NCBI GenBank assembly: GCA_020725645.1
Contig: DYEQ01000008.1
Coordinates: 1 to 56,271 of the forward strand
DNA length: 56,271 bases
DNA from: Candidatus Fermentithermobacillaceae bacterium
Lineage (GTDB): Bacteria; Bacillota; Sulfobacillia; Fermentithermobacillales; DUSS01
Reading direction: 5' to 3'
The number at the start of each line of letters is the position of its first letter. Within the stretch, counting starts at the first letter, position 1. The notes under the pieces were generated by a model. The model was not told the DNA's origin. It made no database searches and worked only from the letters and a program-made list of their open reading frames with translations. The translations under genes and the position numbers were made by a program. This document shows, in pieces, positions 26,953-36,676 of the stretch.

Positions 26953-28269
26953 TCATCTGACCCCGCCGGAGATGTCCCTCAGAACCTGCCCGAAGTCGAT
27001 CCCCAAAATGACCTTGTTCCCATAGTTTCGTTCTATCGTGCGAATCCCGTCTTCTAGATGTCTGGACTTGATTCCGTGTTCTGTGGAAAGATAAGCCTCC
27101 ATATATGCGGCCACTTCATCGCAAGCCTTTATCAGCGAGCCGTCCATGGGGCGAAAATCGTCGCGGTTATATTGCTCGCCTATCTCTTCCTTTAGCACCT
27201 TGGGCACACCGTTGACGACGATCTTATTGGCGAACTCGTCTTCCACGTAGTACCGGATGTCCTGGTGCCAGGCAGCGGGGAGCAGCGGGAGGATCTTTTC
27301 TTCCATTTGTCTTCTCTCTATCTCTTTGATGATGTCGTCGAGCCCTTCGACGGACTTCTTGATGGGAGAAACGATATCCCTGGTCAGGACCTCCGGCAGA
27401 TCGTGGAACAGTCCCCCGAAGAAATCGTTGCATATCCGGCGGGGGCAAGCTTTAATGTGCTTCGCGCACACGTACGAGAGTATCGCCACTATCAGCATGT
27501 GACCCAGCACCGAGGTGGCGGGAATCCTCGGCGTCTGAGCCCACCTCTGCTGGAACCTAAGCTGGCCGACCAGATCCAGAAAATGACTGGTCTTCTTCCC
27601 GAGGGCGAGTTTCTGGACGCCGACGAGATTCGAGTGATCTTCGAGCTGGTTTTCTACTTCTTCGCGGGTAGCTTCGAGCCCGTACAGAGTGCGGTTGAGG
27701 TTGTAGATGATCTGGAACTCCCAGTTTGTGGCCAGGTAGTGAGCTGCCCGCAGTATCTTGCGCTCGAGAGTCCACCGTGGAGCTGGCTCGTGCCGAGTGA
27801 CCTCAGTGGAACCGGCTAAGCCCGCGGAACTGCCGCGACTCATCCAACCATCGCGGTCGGTGGAGGCATTTGAACAACACTCGCCAGTTTCCGCGTCAAT
27901 GGCAAAGTAAGACCGGAAGACCTCGGGGAAATCCGGCGCCATGTCTTTAAGGACGTCACGGAGTTCCCGCCACACCCATCTGTTCAGTTTCGGGCCTTGC
28001 TCGGCCATGAGCTTGTGGTATATGGGAGGCTTTATGTCGGTGAGCTTTATCCGCTGCAGGAATTCGCAAAGCCCCCCTTCTATCAGGGCAAGCCAATCAA
28101 CCCTGGCGTTGTTTTCCGATTCTTCGAATTTGGCCAGGACATACGCATACACCATCTTGTGAGCTTGCTTGTCGAGCTCTGTGAATCCCTGGGCTGGTCT
28201 TATGTGATCGTTCCACCGCTGGATACTTGCGGCGTCATATAAAAGCCGCAGCAAAGAACCGGTGACCAC
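26953..28269 (-). CDS. HD-domain phosphohydrolase-like protein
   Basis: A 438-residue soluble protein with the HD metal motif: a histidine in SVLGHMLIVAILSYV, HD in GLFHDLPEVLTRDIV, and a downstream aspartate in LIKACDEVAAYMEA, as in YfbR/oxetanocin-type HD phosphohydrolases. These normally hydrolyse nucleotides or nucleotide messengers. The N-terminal half (residues 1-190) is an additional helical region of unknown role, interrupted at about 132-163 by a Ser/Gly-rich stretch (SNASTDRDGWMSRGSS) that looks inserted. The GTG start is eight bases after GGGGAGG. It stands alone between the GNAT and nucleoside phosphorylase genes; substrate cannot be predicted. Confidence 0.78.
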   Translation of the reverse strand: MVTGSLLRLLYDAASIQRWNDHIRPAQGFTELDKQAHKMVYAYVLAKFEESENNARVDWLALIEGGLCEFLQRIKLTDIKPPIYHKLMAEQGPKLNRWVWRELRDVLKDMAPDFPEVFRSYFAIDAETGECCSNASTDRDGWMSRGSSAGLAGSTEVTRHEPAPRWTLERKILRAAHYLATNWEFQIIYNLNRTLYGLEATREEVENQLEDHSNLVGVQKLALGKKTSHFLDLVGQLRFQQRWAQTPRIPATSVLGHMLIVAILSYVCAKHIKACPRRICNDFFGGLFHDLPEVLTRDIVSPIKKSVEGLDDIIKEIERRQMEEKILPLLPAAWHQDIRYYVEDEFANKIVVNGVPKVLKEEIGEQYNRDDFRPMDGSLIKACDEVAAYMEAYLSTEHGIKSRHLEDGIRTIERNYGNKVILGIDFGQVLRDISGGVR

Positions 28270-28489
28270 TGACAGTGCCTCCCCAAATACCTGACGACAA
28301 AACTGTCCTTAATCCATCGCCTTGTATTTCTCCACGCGAAGACAACCTCCGCCAAGTTCCCCGGGTTCAGGCCGTCCAGCACCCCGTCACAGTCGCCTGT
28401 CACGGTGTCTGTCTGCGAGCCATGTCGCGTAACATCCCCCTGAGGTTGCAGAACATGTAGGGGACCTGGAACAGGGGGCCCTGCCGAGG

Positions 28490-29230
28490 TCAACCTATAA
28501 GATAATCCGCCGATTCCGCCAGGACTCTCGAGACACGTTCCTCCACAGTTCGGAGACTTTCGGACTGAAAGCCCTCTTCCCACTTTTCACCGAAAAGCTC
28601 GTCCGAGATCACCAACACTGCCGCGAACTCCACGTCCCGGTACATGGCAATGGACATGAGAGCGGTGCACTCCATTTCTACAGCTAAGACCCCCTGGCGT
28701 GCGTAAAGCTCCACCTTCTGCCTAGTTTCACGGTAGGGCGCGTCTATAGACCACACGCCACCCTCGAAGGGAGTAAATGGTTCTAACGCCGTCTTCAACC
28801 GTTCGAAGAGCACGGGCGATGGCCTGCATTCGATCGCTGGAGGTAGATAATGGTAGGACGTCCCTTCTTCCCTGATCCCGAAACTGGGCAATACAACCGA
28901 TCCAATTCTGCAACGAGGGGATAAGGATCCCGCCTGACCCAGCATGACGAAGCGCCTGACCCCCGATGCTATGAGCGCTTCCATGAGCATCCCTGCAGCG
29001 GGAGACCCGAATGAGGAATGATACAAGACCACCCGGCTATCCATCGCGCCTTCAACAGCTCCGGGTAAACGAGGGGCCGGGCGGTCCTCCGGCAGACCAA
29101 GAGAATCCCTGAGCAGGGTAAAGATCCTTCGGGAGAAGCATAAGATGGCCAGCTCTGATTCAATTTCGGCGGCAAACCTCCCGGGTTCTATTAACCCCGG
29201 TTCGTCGGAAAACCACATCGGTATGGGCAT
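28490..29230 (-). CDS. Nucleoside phosphorylase (PNP/UDP family)
   Basis: A 246-residue phosphorylase of the purine nucleoside/uridine phosphorylase family. The phosphate-binding glycine loop is SSFGSPAAGMLMEALIASG, the nucleoside-binding core is VEMECTALMSIA, and the catalytic Asp is in VISDELFGEKW. It cleaves a nucleoside to base and ribose 1-phosphate. The EMEC plus SDEL pattern points to a uridine phosphorylase-like or nucleosidase member, but the base is uncertain. GGTGAGG precedes the ATG. It follows no obvious operon partner; the HD-domain gene lies downstream after 220 bases that appear non-coding. Confidence 0.88.
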   Translation of the reverse strand: MPIPMWFSDEPGLIEPGRFAAEIESELAILCFSRRIFTLLRDSLGLPEDRPAPRLPGAVEGAMDSRVVLYHSSFGSPAAGMLMEALIASGVRRFVMLGQAGSLSPRCRIGSVVLPSFGIREEGTSYHYLPPAIECRPSPVLFERLKTALEPFTPFEGGVWSIDAPYRETRQKVELYARQGVLAVEMECTALMSIAMYRDVEFAAVLVISDELFGEKWEEGFQSESLRTVEERVSRVLAESADYLIG

Positions 29231-29522
29231 GTTTCCTCACCTCTGTTCGCTGGTTGAGGAATTCTACCCTATTGCTGAGGTTACCTGCACAGCAAGCACG
29301 CTGGTGATGCATGATATGGATGCTGGTGCGTCTTCGAATTCGGTTTTGAGGAAGTGACTTAAAATGCCAGGGGCCGCCGGTCATCCAGAAACCATCCAAT
29401 CCGAGTTAGTGCTTCTTTGTCTGCTAAGTCTTGTCTGTTTCTACGTTTACCTCGGTGATATAGAATAATCCTTGTCTGAATTTGGGAAGCCGGCAACCGA
29501 GTAAGCTGGAGGTCGGAACTTC

Positions 29523-30746
29523 GTGCGTCATTCTCAAGGACCCCTTCTCGGAATAGCCCTTGGCGGCGGAGCAGCCCGGGGGCTTAGCCATATAGGCGTC
29601 CTGAAAACGCTGGAAAGGGCGGGCATCTTACCTGCAGCCACATCCGGGTCCAGTATCGGTTCCATCATCGCAGCTTCGTACGCGTGCGGAACTCTCGAGG
29701 AACTCAAGGAAACCGTGACCTCCCTCACGAGACGTGATTTGATTGAGTATGCTGACGTTTACTTCAAAGGCGGAGTTTTCAAAGGAGAATCTCTTCGGGA
29801 GGGAATCCGCCGGTTCACGAAAGACATGACTTTCGAGGACGTCTCGCAACGCGGCATCTCTTTGATTATTGTGGCGGCGGACCTGGCGACCGGAGAACCG
29901 GTGTTTCTGACGGAAGGCAGCATCGCCGATGCTGTGAGAGCTAGCATTTCTGTGCCGGGCCTCTTCGCCCCGGTCAAAATGAATGGTCGCGTGCTGGTGG
30001 ACGGCGGACTGGTCGACCTCATGCCGGTTGACGCATTGAATAACACGGAGGCAGACGTACTACTCGGTGTAGACGTCTTCAGCAGGTCAGACCTCTGGAC
30101 CCGCGCCGCAACGAGCGCACGTGTATCGGTCGGATTCGCCCGGCGCATGTGGAGAGAGGTATTGCGGTTTGCTGAAAGTGAAGTAATCAACAGAGTAGCA
30201 TACGCCGAGCAACTAGCTCGCATGGTGTTCGTGGAGAGGTTCGGGAGTCACATACAGAATACTTTCAGCCGGATATACGCGGCCCTGATGTCGGATAACG
30301 GCGATCAATATGGCGATCGACATGCGCCCGAAGACCGGGAAACGGCGCCGACTCGCGCTCTTCGGGCGGGTCAGATCGCCGAACCCGGCCCAAAAACACC
30401 ACCCGACACGATTTCCGCCTTTTCCCGTTGCACCGCCTGTGCCGACGAACGAGTAATCGATAAAGAAACGGGACCTGACAGAGGTCAAGAACCTAAAGGG
30501 GAGCCAAAAGGCTGGAGCACGGTCAAGGCGATACTGGCGGCCTTCGATATCACTGAAAGTCTTCTGCAGTCTCCCCGCGACGGAGTAAAGCCGGCTTTGG
30601 TGATCCGTCCGCGGGTCCAGCATTTTCACGGTCATCAGTTTTATCGCGCCAGGGAAATAATCCGCGAGGGCGAAATCGCCGCCCAAGAGATACTTCCGGA
30701 TCTCATTGCAATAATGGAAAGGTCACGAACGGGGTTGCGCCGGTGA
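29523..30746 (+). CDS. Patatin-like phospholipase (RssA/NTE type)
   Basis: A 407-residue patatin-family protein. The oxyanion hole GGGAARG (residues 15-21), the nucleophile elbow GSSIGS and the catalytic DGG (VLVDGGLVDLMP) are all present. The first 200 residues hold the complete alpha/beta hydrolase. The remainder is a longer C-terminal region with a hydrophilic stretch at about 260-330 (rich in Arg, Glu, Pro), then PALVIRPRVQHFHGHQFYRA, a normal patatin ending. The hydrophilic stretch is thus an insert. The start is GTG behind a weak site. The stop overlaps the next glycosyltransferase start by four bases, so the two are coupled. Confidence 0.9.
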   Translation: MRHSQGPLLGIALGGGAARGLSHIGVLKTLERAGILPAATSGSSIGSIIAASYACGTLEELKETVTSLTRRDLIEYADVYFKGGVFKGESLREGIRRFTKDMTFEDVSQRGISLIIVAADLATGEPVFLTEGSIADAVRASISVPGLFAPVKMNGRVLVDGGLVDLMPVDALNNTEADVLLGVDVFSRSDLWTRAATSARVSVGFARRMWREVLRFAESEVINRVAYAEQLARMVFVERFGSHIQNTFSRIYAALMSDNGDQYGDRHAPEDRETAPTRALRAGQIAEPGPKTPPDTISAFSRCTACADERVIDKETGPDRGQEPKGEPKGWSTVKAILAAFDITESLLQSPRDGVKPALVIRPRVQHFHGHQFYRAREIIREGEIAAQEILPDLIAIMERSRTGLRR

Positions 30747-32275
30747 AACTCAACGTAGCATTCTTCTCCGATTCCTTTCGCGACGACCTCGGCGGGCTCA
30801 CAAGGGCCGTCACCGGTCTTCACGATGCGCTCATATCTCAGGGTCATGAGGTGACAGTCTTCACGCTACCGCAAAAGAAGAGACCCCTCCACAAGGGGAA
30901 GGTCATATTCGTGCCGGCTTTTCCCATTTCCGGGCTGCCCGGCATCCCGCCTGACTCCTACTTTGGCTACGGGTATGCCAGAGTGCTAAAAGCCCTTCAA
31001 AGCATCAAACCCGATATCGTGCACGTTCATACCGTGTACCCTGTGGGGTGGATAGGACTGCTGGCAGCCACAAAGCTGAAAATCCCCGCTGTAACGACGT
31101 ACCACGCCAACATCAAGGTCGCACTCTCGCTTTTGACGCAAAGGTCCCCGAGTCTACCGAATGGACATCCCAGCAGAGTTTTTGTTCCTAATGCGAATCC
31201 AAGTATGAATCCTAACGTGAATCCCAACGTGGGTCCTACCGCGACTCATACCGTGAATCCGACCACGAAAGAATCTTTTGTGCCCTCGGTCAATAACCTC
31301 GTTGAGACAGCCGGTGACCTCGCTGAGAGGGCGATATCCGCGCTGGCGCGGTCGTTTTACAACCGCTTCACCGCTGTCATCGCCCCTTCCGAGTTCGCGG
31401 CAAACTCCCTTCGCAGTTTCGGGGTCACCGCTCCCATTCACGTCATACCGTCCGGAATAGATACCCGTCTCTTTTCACCGAGCCCGTCAGGGGTCGGTTC
31501 GGGCGAGCACATTTCGTCGTGCAACGTCACCTGTGCCGGAGGTCCGTTTGCTCGGAATCCAGTAGACGCGGTAGAACATATTTCACCGTGCAACGTCCTT
31601 TATGCCGGAAGGCTCAGCGCCGAAAAGGGAGTCGAAACTTTGCTTCGGGTCGTTAAAACGTTGGGACATGAACAGGCGTCGGAAGATGCAGAAGCGCTAG
31701 AAGACAGAAGAGCGCCGGGAAATGGGCAAGCGCTGGAGAACGGGCAAACGCTGAACGATGGACGTGAGGACGGGCGAGGAGCATCAGCATGGCTGCGCTG
31801 CACCGGCGCGTCCATTCAGGTCCGAACCAAACTTCGCTTTACGATTGCGGGAGATGGCCCCCTCAGGCAGAGGGTCGAAGATGATCTGAGGTATCTGGTT
31901 GAACGAGGGACGGTCGAATTCAGGGGGTTTGTGCCATGGGACCGGATGCCCGATGAATATCGAAGAGCTCAGGTGTTCTTCTTACCCTCGCCCGCCGAAA
32001 CGCAGGGGCTTGCGGCCCTGGAGGCCATGGCTTCCGGATTACCCGTGGTGGCAGTAAAAGGCGGAGCTATTCCCCAATTCGTAGAGGACGGGGAGAGCGG
32101 TTTTCTGTTTGAGCTGGAAGACATCGAGGGGATGTCCAACGCTATACGCAATCTAGCAGCTGACCCCGGATTGAGACGTCATATGGGTGAAAAAGCTCGG
32201 GCTGCTGCTATGAGATTCAACTGGCGAGAGCTTGTAGGGAAGTTTATCGATCTATACACGCAGTATCTTCGATAA
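30743..32275 (+). CDS. GT4-family glycosyltransferase with three inserts
   Basis: A 510-residue GT-B glycosyltransferase. The N-terminal Rossmann domain starts NVAFFSDSFRDDLGGLTRAV; the C-terminal half has VLYAGRLSAEKGVETLL, IAGDGPLR and the E-x7-E nucleotide-sugar motif SPAETQGLAALEAMASG. It is about 100 residues longer than typical because of three in-frame inserts. One (about 134-184) has Asn-Pro repeats (MNPNVNPNVGP), one (about 250-283) duplicates the HIS[SP]CNV-x-AG segment just before the true CNVLYAGR strand, and one (about 309-362) is Glu/Gly/Asp-rich. It probably glycosylates a membrane diacylglycerol or other lipid acceptor, suggested by the coupled patatin gene, but the acceptor is unproven. 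Confidence 0.88.
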   Translation: MKLNVAFFSDSFRDDLGGLTRAVTGLHDALISQGHEVTVFTLPQKKRPLHKGKVIFVPAFPISGLPGIPPDSYFGYGYARVLKALQSIKPDIVHVHTVYPVGWIGLLAATKLKIPAVTTYHANIKVALSLLTQRSPSLPNGHPSRVFVPNANPSMNPNVNPNVGPTATHTVNPTTKESFVPSVNNLVETAGDLAERAISALARSFYNRFTAVIAPSEFAANSLRSFGVTAPIHVIPSGIDTRLFSPSPSGVGSGEHISSCNVTCAGGPFARNPVDAVEHISPCNVLYAGRLSAEKGVETLLRVVKTLGHEQASEDAEALEDRRAPGNGQALENGQTLNDGREDGRGASAWLRCTGASIQVRTKLRFTIAGDGPLRQRVEDDLRYLVERGTVEFRGFVPWDRMPDEYRRAQVFFLPSPAETQGLAALEAMASGLPVVAVKGGAIPQFVEDGESGFLFELEDIEGMSNAIRNLAADPGLRRHMGEKARAAAMRFNWRELVGKFIDLYTQYLR

Positions 32276-32522
32276 GAGCAGCCACCGGTCTCCTTAGCCT
32301 TTCCGGCTCGTCTTAGCCGGCAACAAGCACCTGTACTTGCGCGGGGGCATCCCCGCATATACTTATGGGATTTAGCGAAAGAAGGGCATAGGCCGGGGTC
32401 TTGGTGCTTACAGCTCTGGTTCACTTCTGGGATGGAAACCGCATGGAAGGATTTTTCCTTGATTCGTCGAATCATATGATCGTAGTGAAATCACTTGAGC
32501 CATTGCGTAGGGGGAACACGGG

Positions 32523-33896
32523 TTGGCCAGCACTCATGAGCTCAAGTCAAAGGTACAGCAGCATCTCCGGGATTATGACCGGAACGTGGATGCCCTCGAT
32601 AAGCCTTTCTACCAAGTTATTTGTGAATATGTCATGATCCACGCGGTTGAACCAACAAAGTGTACGCTTAGGGCGATGGAGCGCGAACTGGGCTTGCCCT
32701 ATGCACGACTCAAGCGGTACTGTGACAGACTGGTTGAACTCGGTGTCTTGAAGCCAAATGACGTAGGCAAGGCCAGGCCTCTGGTCATGAAAGATCTGGA
32801 AAAGGCGCTCCGGCTCGGTTATCTCAGCCCTGGGTTTTCGGACTTTATTGAATGGCTCAGCCGTTCTCTCCGTTCGAGGTCCGAGGGTGATACCATGGTT
32901 GCCGCAGAAAGACTAGCCACGCAGCTGAGCAATTTCCCGCGGTTCCTCTATCCAGCTTCCCAGTTTGGCTCGGTAACCGGCTTCTGCGAGCAGGCTCTCG
33001 TGGCTGCCACGCTCGCGGCGGAGACTATGCCGGATGACGTCAAGCAGGGAATTAGGGAGCGGCTCATGGAGGTCGCCACCAGGTTTGTCGCCGGGACCAA
33101 AACTTCCCCAGAATCCGAACCGGAAGGAAGGGAACCGGGATCGTCCCCGGTCACCCCTTCAGAACCATCTTCGCCGGAGTCCAAACCGATGGTAAGGGAG
33201 CCGCTGTCGCCCCAACACGTAATCGAAGTTCTCGGCTTCGAGCCACCTCGAGGATGCGGCAGCCTTCGCGACGCCGAACTGGGCATTAAGAGGGCCCGCG
33301 ATATCGAGGGTTTCGAGGACATCCTCCGGTTTTTCGGGTGGCACCCGCTCTTCATCATTCCCTATATCTACACAGTTGCTCCTTACAGGTTCGCCGACAG
33401 CAATTTCCTGATTTGGGCTGGGGGGATCTGGGGAAGGGAAGTTTGGTTTGAACTGGGGTGCCCTGACGAATACTCTGAAGAACAGGCCAGGGAAGGCGCA
33501 AGAAAAGTCGCTGAAAAGCAGCTAAGGTACATCCTTAAGCTGGTCGACGAGACAGTTCGCCTGATACGGGAATACGGGGTCGATGGGGCTTTGGAGGTTA
33601 TCAATCGCCCCATTCGGCTCCATCACTCTGGTGACGCCGGCTGGATGGAACTGAAGCCTGAGGTCACCCGTAGCCACCTGCTATACCAGAGCATACCGCT
33701 GGCCTGCGCCACGCTCGTATGCAGCGGCATGGACGGTGATCCGTCGCTCATCTCAAGGGCGAAATCTGCATACCGGTTGCTCCGTATTGCAGTGGAGCAA
33801 GAGTTTCGTGGCGAGAAAGCCGAGGGTCTTACGCTGGAGACCTTCGTCGAGAGGCAATTGTCCCAAGGAACCGGGGGTGAGCAAACGCGGCCGTGA
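32523..33896 (+). CDS. Unrecognised protein with N-terminal winged-helix-like region
   Basis: A 457-residue protein I do not recognise. The first 100 residues look like a winged helix: FYQVICEYVMIHAVEPTKCTLRAMERELGLPYARLKRYCDRLVELGVLKP. Residues about 195-230 are a Pro/Ser/Glu-rich linker (ESEPEGREPGSSPVTPSEP). The C-terminal part is globular with several Trp and Tyr (FFGWHPLFIIPYIYTVAPYRF, IWAGGIWGREVWFELG). No catalytic motif stands out. The TTG start has AGGGGG eight bases upstream. The next gene, a methyltransferase, follows after about 100 bases in the same direction, so they may form a unit. A sensory DNA-binding protein is one reading. Confidence 0.65.
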   Translation: MASTHELKSKVQQHLRDYDRNVDALDKPFYQVICEYVMIHAVEPTKCTLRAMERELGLPYARLKRYCDRLVELGVLKPNDVGKARPLVMKDLEKALRLGYLSPGFSDFIEWLSRSLRSRSEGDTMVAAERLATQLSNFPRFLYPASQFGSVTGFCEQALVAATLAAETMPDDVKQGIRERLMEVATRFVAGTKTSPESEPEGREPGSSPVTPSEPSSPESKPMVREPLSPQHVIEVLGFEPPRGCGSLRDAELGIKRARDIEGFEDILRFFGWHPLFIIPYIYTVAPYRFADSNFLIWAGGIWGREVWFELGCPDEYSEEQAREGARKVAEKQLRYILKLVDETVRLIREYGVDGALEVINRPIRLHHSGDAGWMELKPEVTRSHLLYQSIPLACATLVCSGMDGDPSLISRAKSAYRLLRIAVEQEFRGEKAEGLTLETFVERQLSQGTGGEQTRP

Positions 33897-33993
33897 CGCA
33901 GAACGCGAAGTTGACATCATCGAGAGGCAGCTCTGTTGACAAACCCGGGGCGGGTAAACGGGCCGGTAAACACTGACGGGAGGAGGAGAAGCG

Positions 33994-35022
33994 GTGGCAG
34001 ATACGCTGTACAGGGTGTTCGGCAACGAATCAGGACCCTTCTTCTTTCGTGGGGAGTATAGGAACGGTCGGTGGTGGAGTGGGGATATTCTGGCAGGCAA
34101 GGACAGTCTGGCCGGTAGGGTTTCAGACGGCGTGATCAATTTCGTGTTGGAGATCCCGCCCTGGGCACACGAAAGGCTCAAAAAGGCAGTTGAGTCCGGG
34201 GAAGCATTCTTCGACGGAAGCCTTAAGGACGGGGAATGGTGGCGGGGGAGAATCGTGACGGCTGACGGGATGGAGCTTGTGCGGGTGGAGGACGGAAACA
34301 TAAAGCTACCCGGAGGCTTTTGGCCCGAGTCCTTTATCAAACGCCTCATTGATGAAAACTGGATACCGCAAAACTGGATTTCGGCCTGGCAAGGCGTTCA
34401 ACAGTCGCCGGAGTGGATGAACCTCTGCAGAATAGCCCTGTCAACCAGTGGTCCCATACTGGAAGTTGCGGCAGGTCCCGGCGGAGGGAACCTCTCTCCC
34501 ATGCTCCACATTGACCCAACCGTCCCGATCATAATGAACGACATTGAGCCACGTATACTAGCTTTGTGGAGAGATCATCTGTCCGAGGTCCTTCCCAACA
34601 ACAACGTTTGCTTTGCTGCCTTTGATGCAGCTTCTTCTCCGCTCAGAGATTGCAGCCTCCCTTGCGTTTCGTCTTGCGGCGGTCTGGGGAACATAGAGGG
34701 CGACAAGGACTCGGCCATCTCTGAGGCGTTTAGGGTCATCGAGCCAGGCGGTTACCTAGTTGCACTCGAGATGGCTTTCACCGAAGAGACTCTTCGGAAC
34801 CTCCCCAGGCCTCTCAGAACGGAATGGGGACACGACCCGATTATTGCAGCCGACGGGTGGTCGAGCGCGCTGAAGGAAAGAGGGTTTGAGGTTATCCAGG
34901 ATTCCATAGCCGGCTCCCGCCAACTACGCACCGACGAATCTGGGGTGGCCATGAAAGCGTCCAAATATGGTGTGACCTTGTGGGTGGAGTATCACTACGT
35001 AGTAGCGAAGAAGCCTACCTGA
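33994..35022 (+). CDS. SAM methyltransferase-like protein with repeated WW-containing domain
   Basis: A 342-residue protein. Residues about 13-105 contain two copies of a segment with the pattern FF-x-G-x4-G-x-WW-x-G-x-I followed by RV-x-DG (GEYRNGRWWSGDI and GSLKDGEWWRGRI). The C-terminal half has a SAM-dependent methyltransferase fold: ILEVAAGPGGGNLSP as motif I, NDIEPRIL as motif II, and a C-terminal FRVIEPGGYLVALEMAF segment. Motif I has extra glycines, so cofactor binding is likely but catalytic residues are not obvious. The GTG start follows AGGAGGAG. Neither the repeated domain nor the substrate is recognised. It may act with the preceding unknown protein. Confidence 0.7.
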   Translation: MADTLYRVFGNESGPFFFRGEYRNGRWWSGDILAGKDSLAGRVSDGVINFVLEIPPWAHERLKKAVESGEAFFDGSLKDGEWWRGRIVTADGMELVRVEDGNIKLPGGFWPESFIKRLIDENWIPQNWISAWQGVQQSPEWMNLCRIALSTSGPILEVAAGPGGGNLSPMLHIDPTVPIIMNDIEPRILALWRDHLSEVLPNNNVCFAAFDAASSPLRDCSLPCVSSCGGLGNIEGDKDSAISEAFRVIEPGGYLVALEMAFTEETLRNLPRPLRTEWGHDPIIAADGWSSALKERGFEVIQDSIAGSRQLRTDESGVAMKASKYGVTLWVEYHYVVAKKPT

Positions 35023-35194
35023 GAATACGGCGTCACACGAATCTCCTTCAGCAGGTCAACCGCTTGCAGCTCTAACCTTTCCTCCCCTTACCACGTCTAT
35101 ATGGTAGAAGTTATCCGTCGTCCGAATCTTCATTAGGACGTCTGAGACACGGAACGGATATGAACACAGTGAGAGACCGTGGGAGAGTCGAATT

Positions 35195-35548
35195 GTGCTT
35201 GAACTTGTGAACGTCCGGAAAACCCGCACCAGAGCTGAAATCCTCCGGGGGGTCTCTCTGGAGATAACCTCCGGCGAGGTCGTATCCATCGTAGGCCCTA
35301 ACGGAGCCGGCAAGTCCACTCTTATAGACATAGCCGCTGGAGTGCTCCTCCCCGATAGCGGAAAGGTCCTGGTAAATGGCCGCGATATCCACGCGGACTT
35401 TCGTGCCAAATCCCTTCTCACCACCGTTTTCCAGGAAACGATGTTTGACGCGATGATGACCCCGAAAGATGCGTTGATGTTCCACGCCAAAATGCTCGGG
35501 ATCAGGAACGCACGCACGAAGATCGAAGAAATCATAGTCTCGTTTGGT
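35195..35548 (+). pseudogene. Truncated ABC transporter ATP-binding subunit (N-terminal part)
   Basis: About 118 residues match an ABC-2-type ATPase: LRGVSLEITSGEVVSIVG, Walker A GPNGAGKST, and the Q-loop region VFQETMFDAMMTPKDAL. The homology stops at EEIIVSFG and the downstream sequence in the same frame is not ABC-like. The signature LSGGQ, Walker B and H-loop are all missing. A GTG start behind GGGAGAG is plausible. It is an N-terminal fragment whose second half has been lost. Confidence 0.7.
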
Positions 35549-35897
35549 CGATTTCCGTCTCGAGTACTGTATGACCTTCGGTCGCTCCCCGGCGTGTTAA
35601 GTGCGACGGTGAAGAAATCGTCTCGAAGCTTGAGCCGCAAGAGCATCTCGACCGGTTGCCACTACTGGAGCCAAGGTTGCCATGGCCAGCGATTACAGCC
35701 GTCGAGAAGGAATCAGCCCCGGTGCATTGAATACCGAATCAGACCCGGACAGAGGAAGAAGCTGGTTCCGCCCAGCCAGATTGGGCAGATGCGATTTCCA
35801 GGTTTGTACACCCTTCCCCGGGTGGGCCATGCAGGTTCGGCCTTGTCACGACAGGCACATGTGGTTTCCGGGGCGGTGAACGCCGGCTGGTGCCCGT
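35549..35897. other. Decayed stretch between ABC fragment and sirtuin
   Basis: The frame of the truncated ATPase remains open here for a time but its translation (Ser/Arg/Cys-rich) resembles no protein. No promoter or terminator was found. Confidence 0.4.
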
Positions 35898-36659
35898 ATG
35901 ATTCAAGACGTACAGAAGATCGCTCAAGCGCTGATACAATCGCGTTACCCGGTAGCTCTCACGGGGGCGGGTATCTCCACGGAGAGCGGTGTACCTGATT
36001 TCCGCGGCCAGGCCGGACTCTGGCAGGACGAGGACGCGGTGGATCTTCTAAGCTTGACAACCCTGTACGGTGACCCCGAGCGGTTCTATTCCAAAGGACT
36101 CAGCCTTCTCCAGATCTTTCGAGGAAAAAGCCCCAATGCCGCTCACCGGGCCCTGGCTCGCTTGGAAGAGCTCGGCCTCGTAAGGTGCGTTATCACCCAA
36201 AACATAGACGGTCTCCACCAGGCTGCGGGCTCTCGGAACGTGCTGGAAATCCACGGGAACCTTCGAACCTCCAGTTGCGTCATGTGCCGCGCAGTTTTCC
36301 CCTTCGAATTAGTGGAGAAGTCGGCGTCGGAAGGGCAAATTCCTCCGAAATGCCCAAAATGCGGTGGAACCGTCAGGCCGGACGTGGTCTTTTTCGGAGA
36401 CGACATGACTCCGGATTTCGGTCGGGCCGTAGAAGAATGTTCCCGAGCCGACTTCATGCTCGTCGTCGGTTCGAGTTTACAGGTCGCCCCGGCGGCTTAC
36501 TTACCTGGAATCGTTCCCCGCATTGCCATAATCAACCTGGAAGAAACCCCGTACGACGAAAGCGCCATGGTTGTGATACACGGCAAAGCTGGGACGGTCC
36601 TGCCCGAATTGGTGAGAGTTGTCGAGGAGGATCCGGTTCTGAAACGGCGGGAGCGTTAG
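35898..36659 (+). CDS. cobB: NAD-dependent protein deacylase (sirtuin)
   Basis: A 253-residue SIR2-family protein, full length. The NAD-binding motif GAGISTESGVPDFRG (residues 23-37), the TQNIDGLHQ motif (100-108) and the catalytic His119 in HGN are present. The zinc is held by Cys127, Cys130, Cys152 and Cys155 (CVMC and CPKC). It removes acetyl or other acyl groups from lysines, for example regulating acetyl-CoA synthetase. No strong ribosome site precedes the ATG. It stands alone among decaying ABC-transporter genes. Confidence 0.93.
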   Translation: MIQDVQKIAQALIQSRYPVALTGAGISTESGVPDFRGQAGLWQDEDAVDLLSLTTLYGDPERFYSKGLSLLQIFRGKSPNAAHRALARLEELGLVRCVITQNIDGLHQAAGSRNVLEIHGNLRTSSCVMCRAVFPFELVEKSASEGQIPPKCPKCGGTVRPDVVFFGDDMTPDFGRAVEECSRADFMLVVGSSLQVAPAAYLPGIVPRIAIINLEETPYDESAMVVIHGKAGTVLPELVRVVEEDPVLKRRER

Positions 36660-36676
36660 GTACGAGTCTCGCTTAC

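Noticed and set aside
32341-32356. GCGGGG/CCCCGC hairpin before the 457-aa gene
   Set aside because: It has a 4-base loop but no U-run, and no riboswitch-like context.
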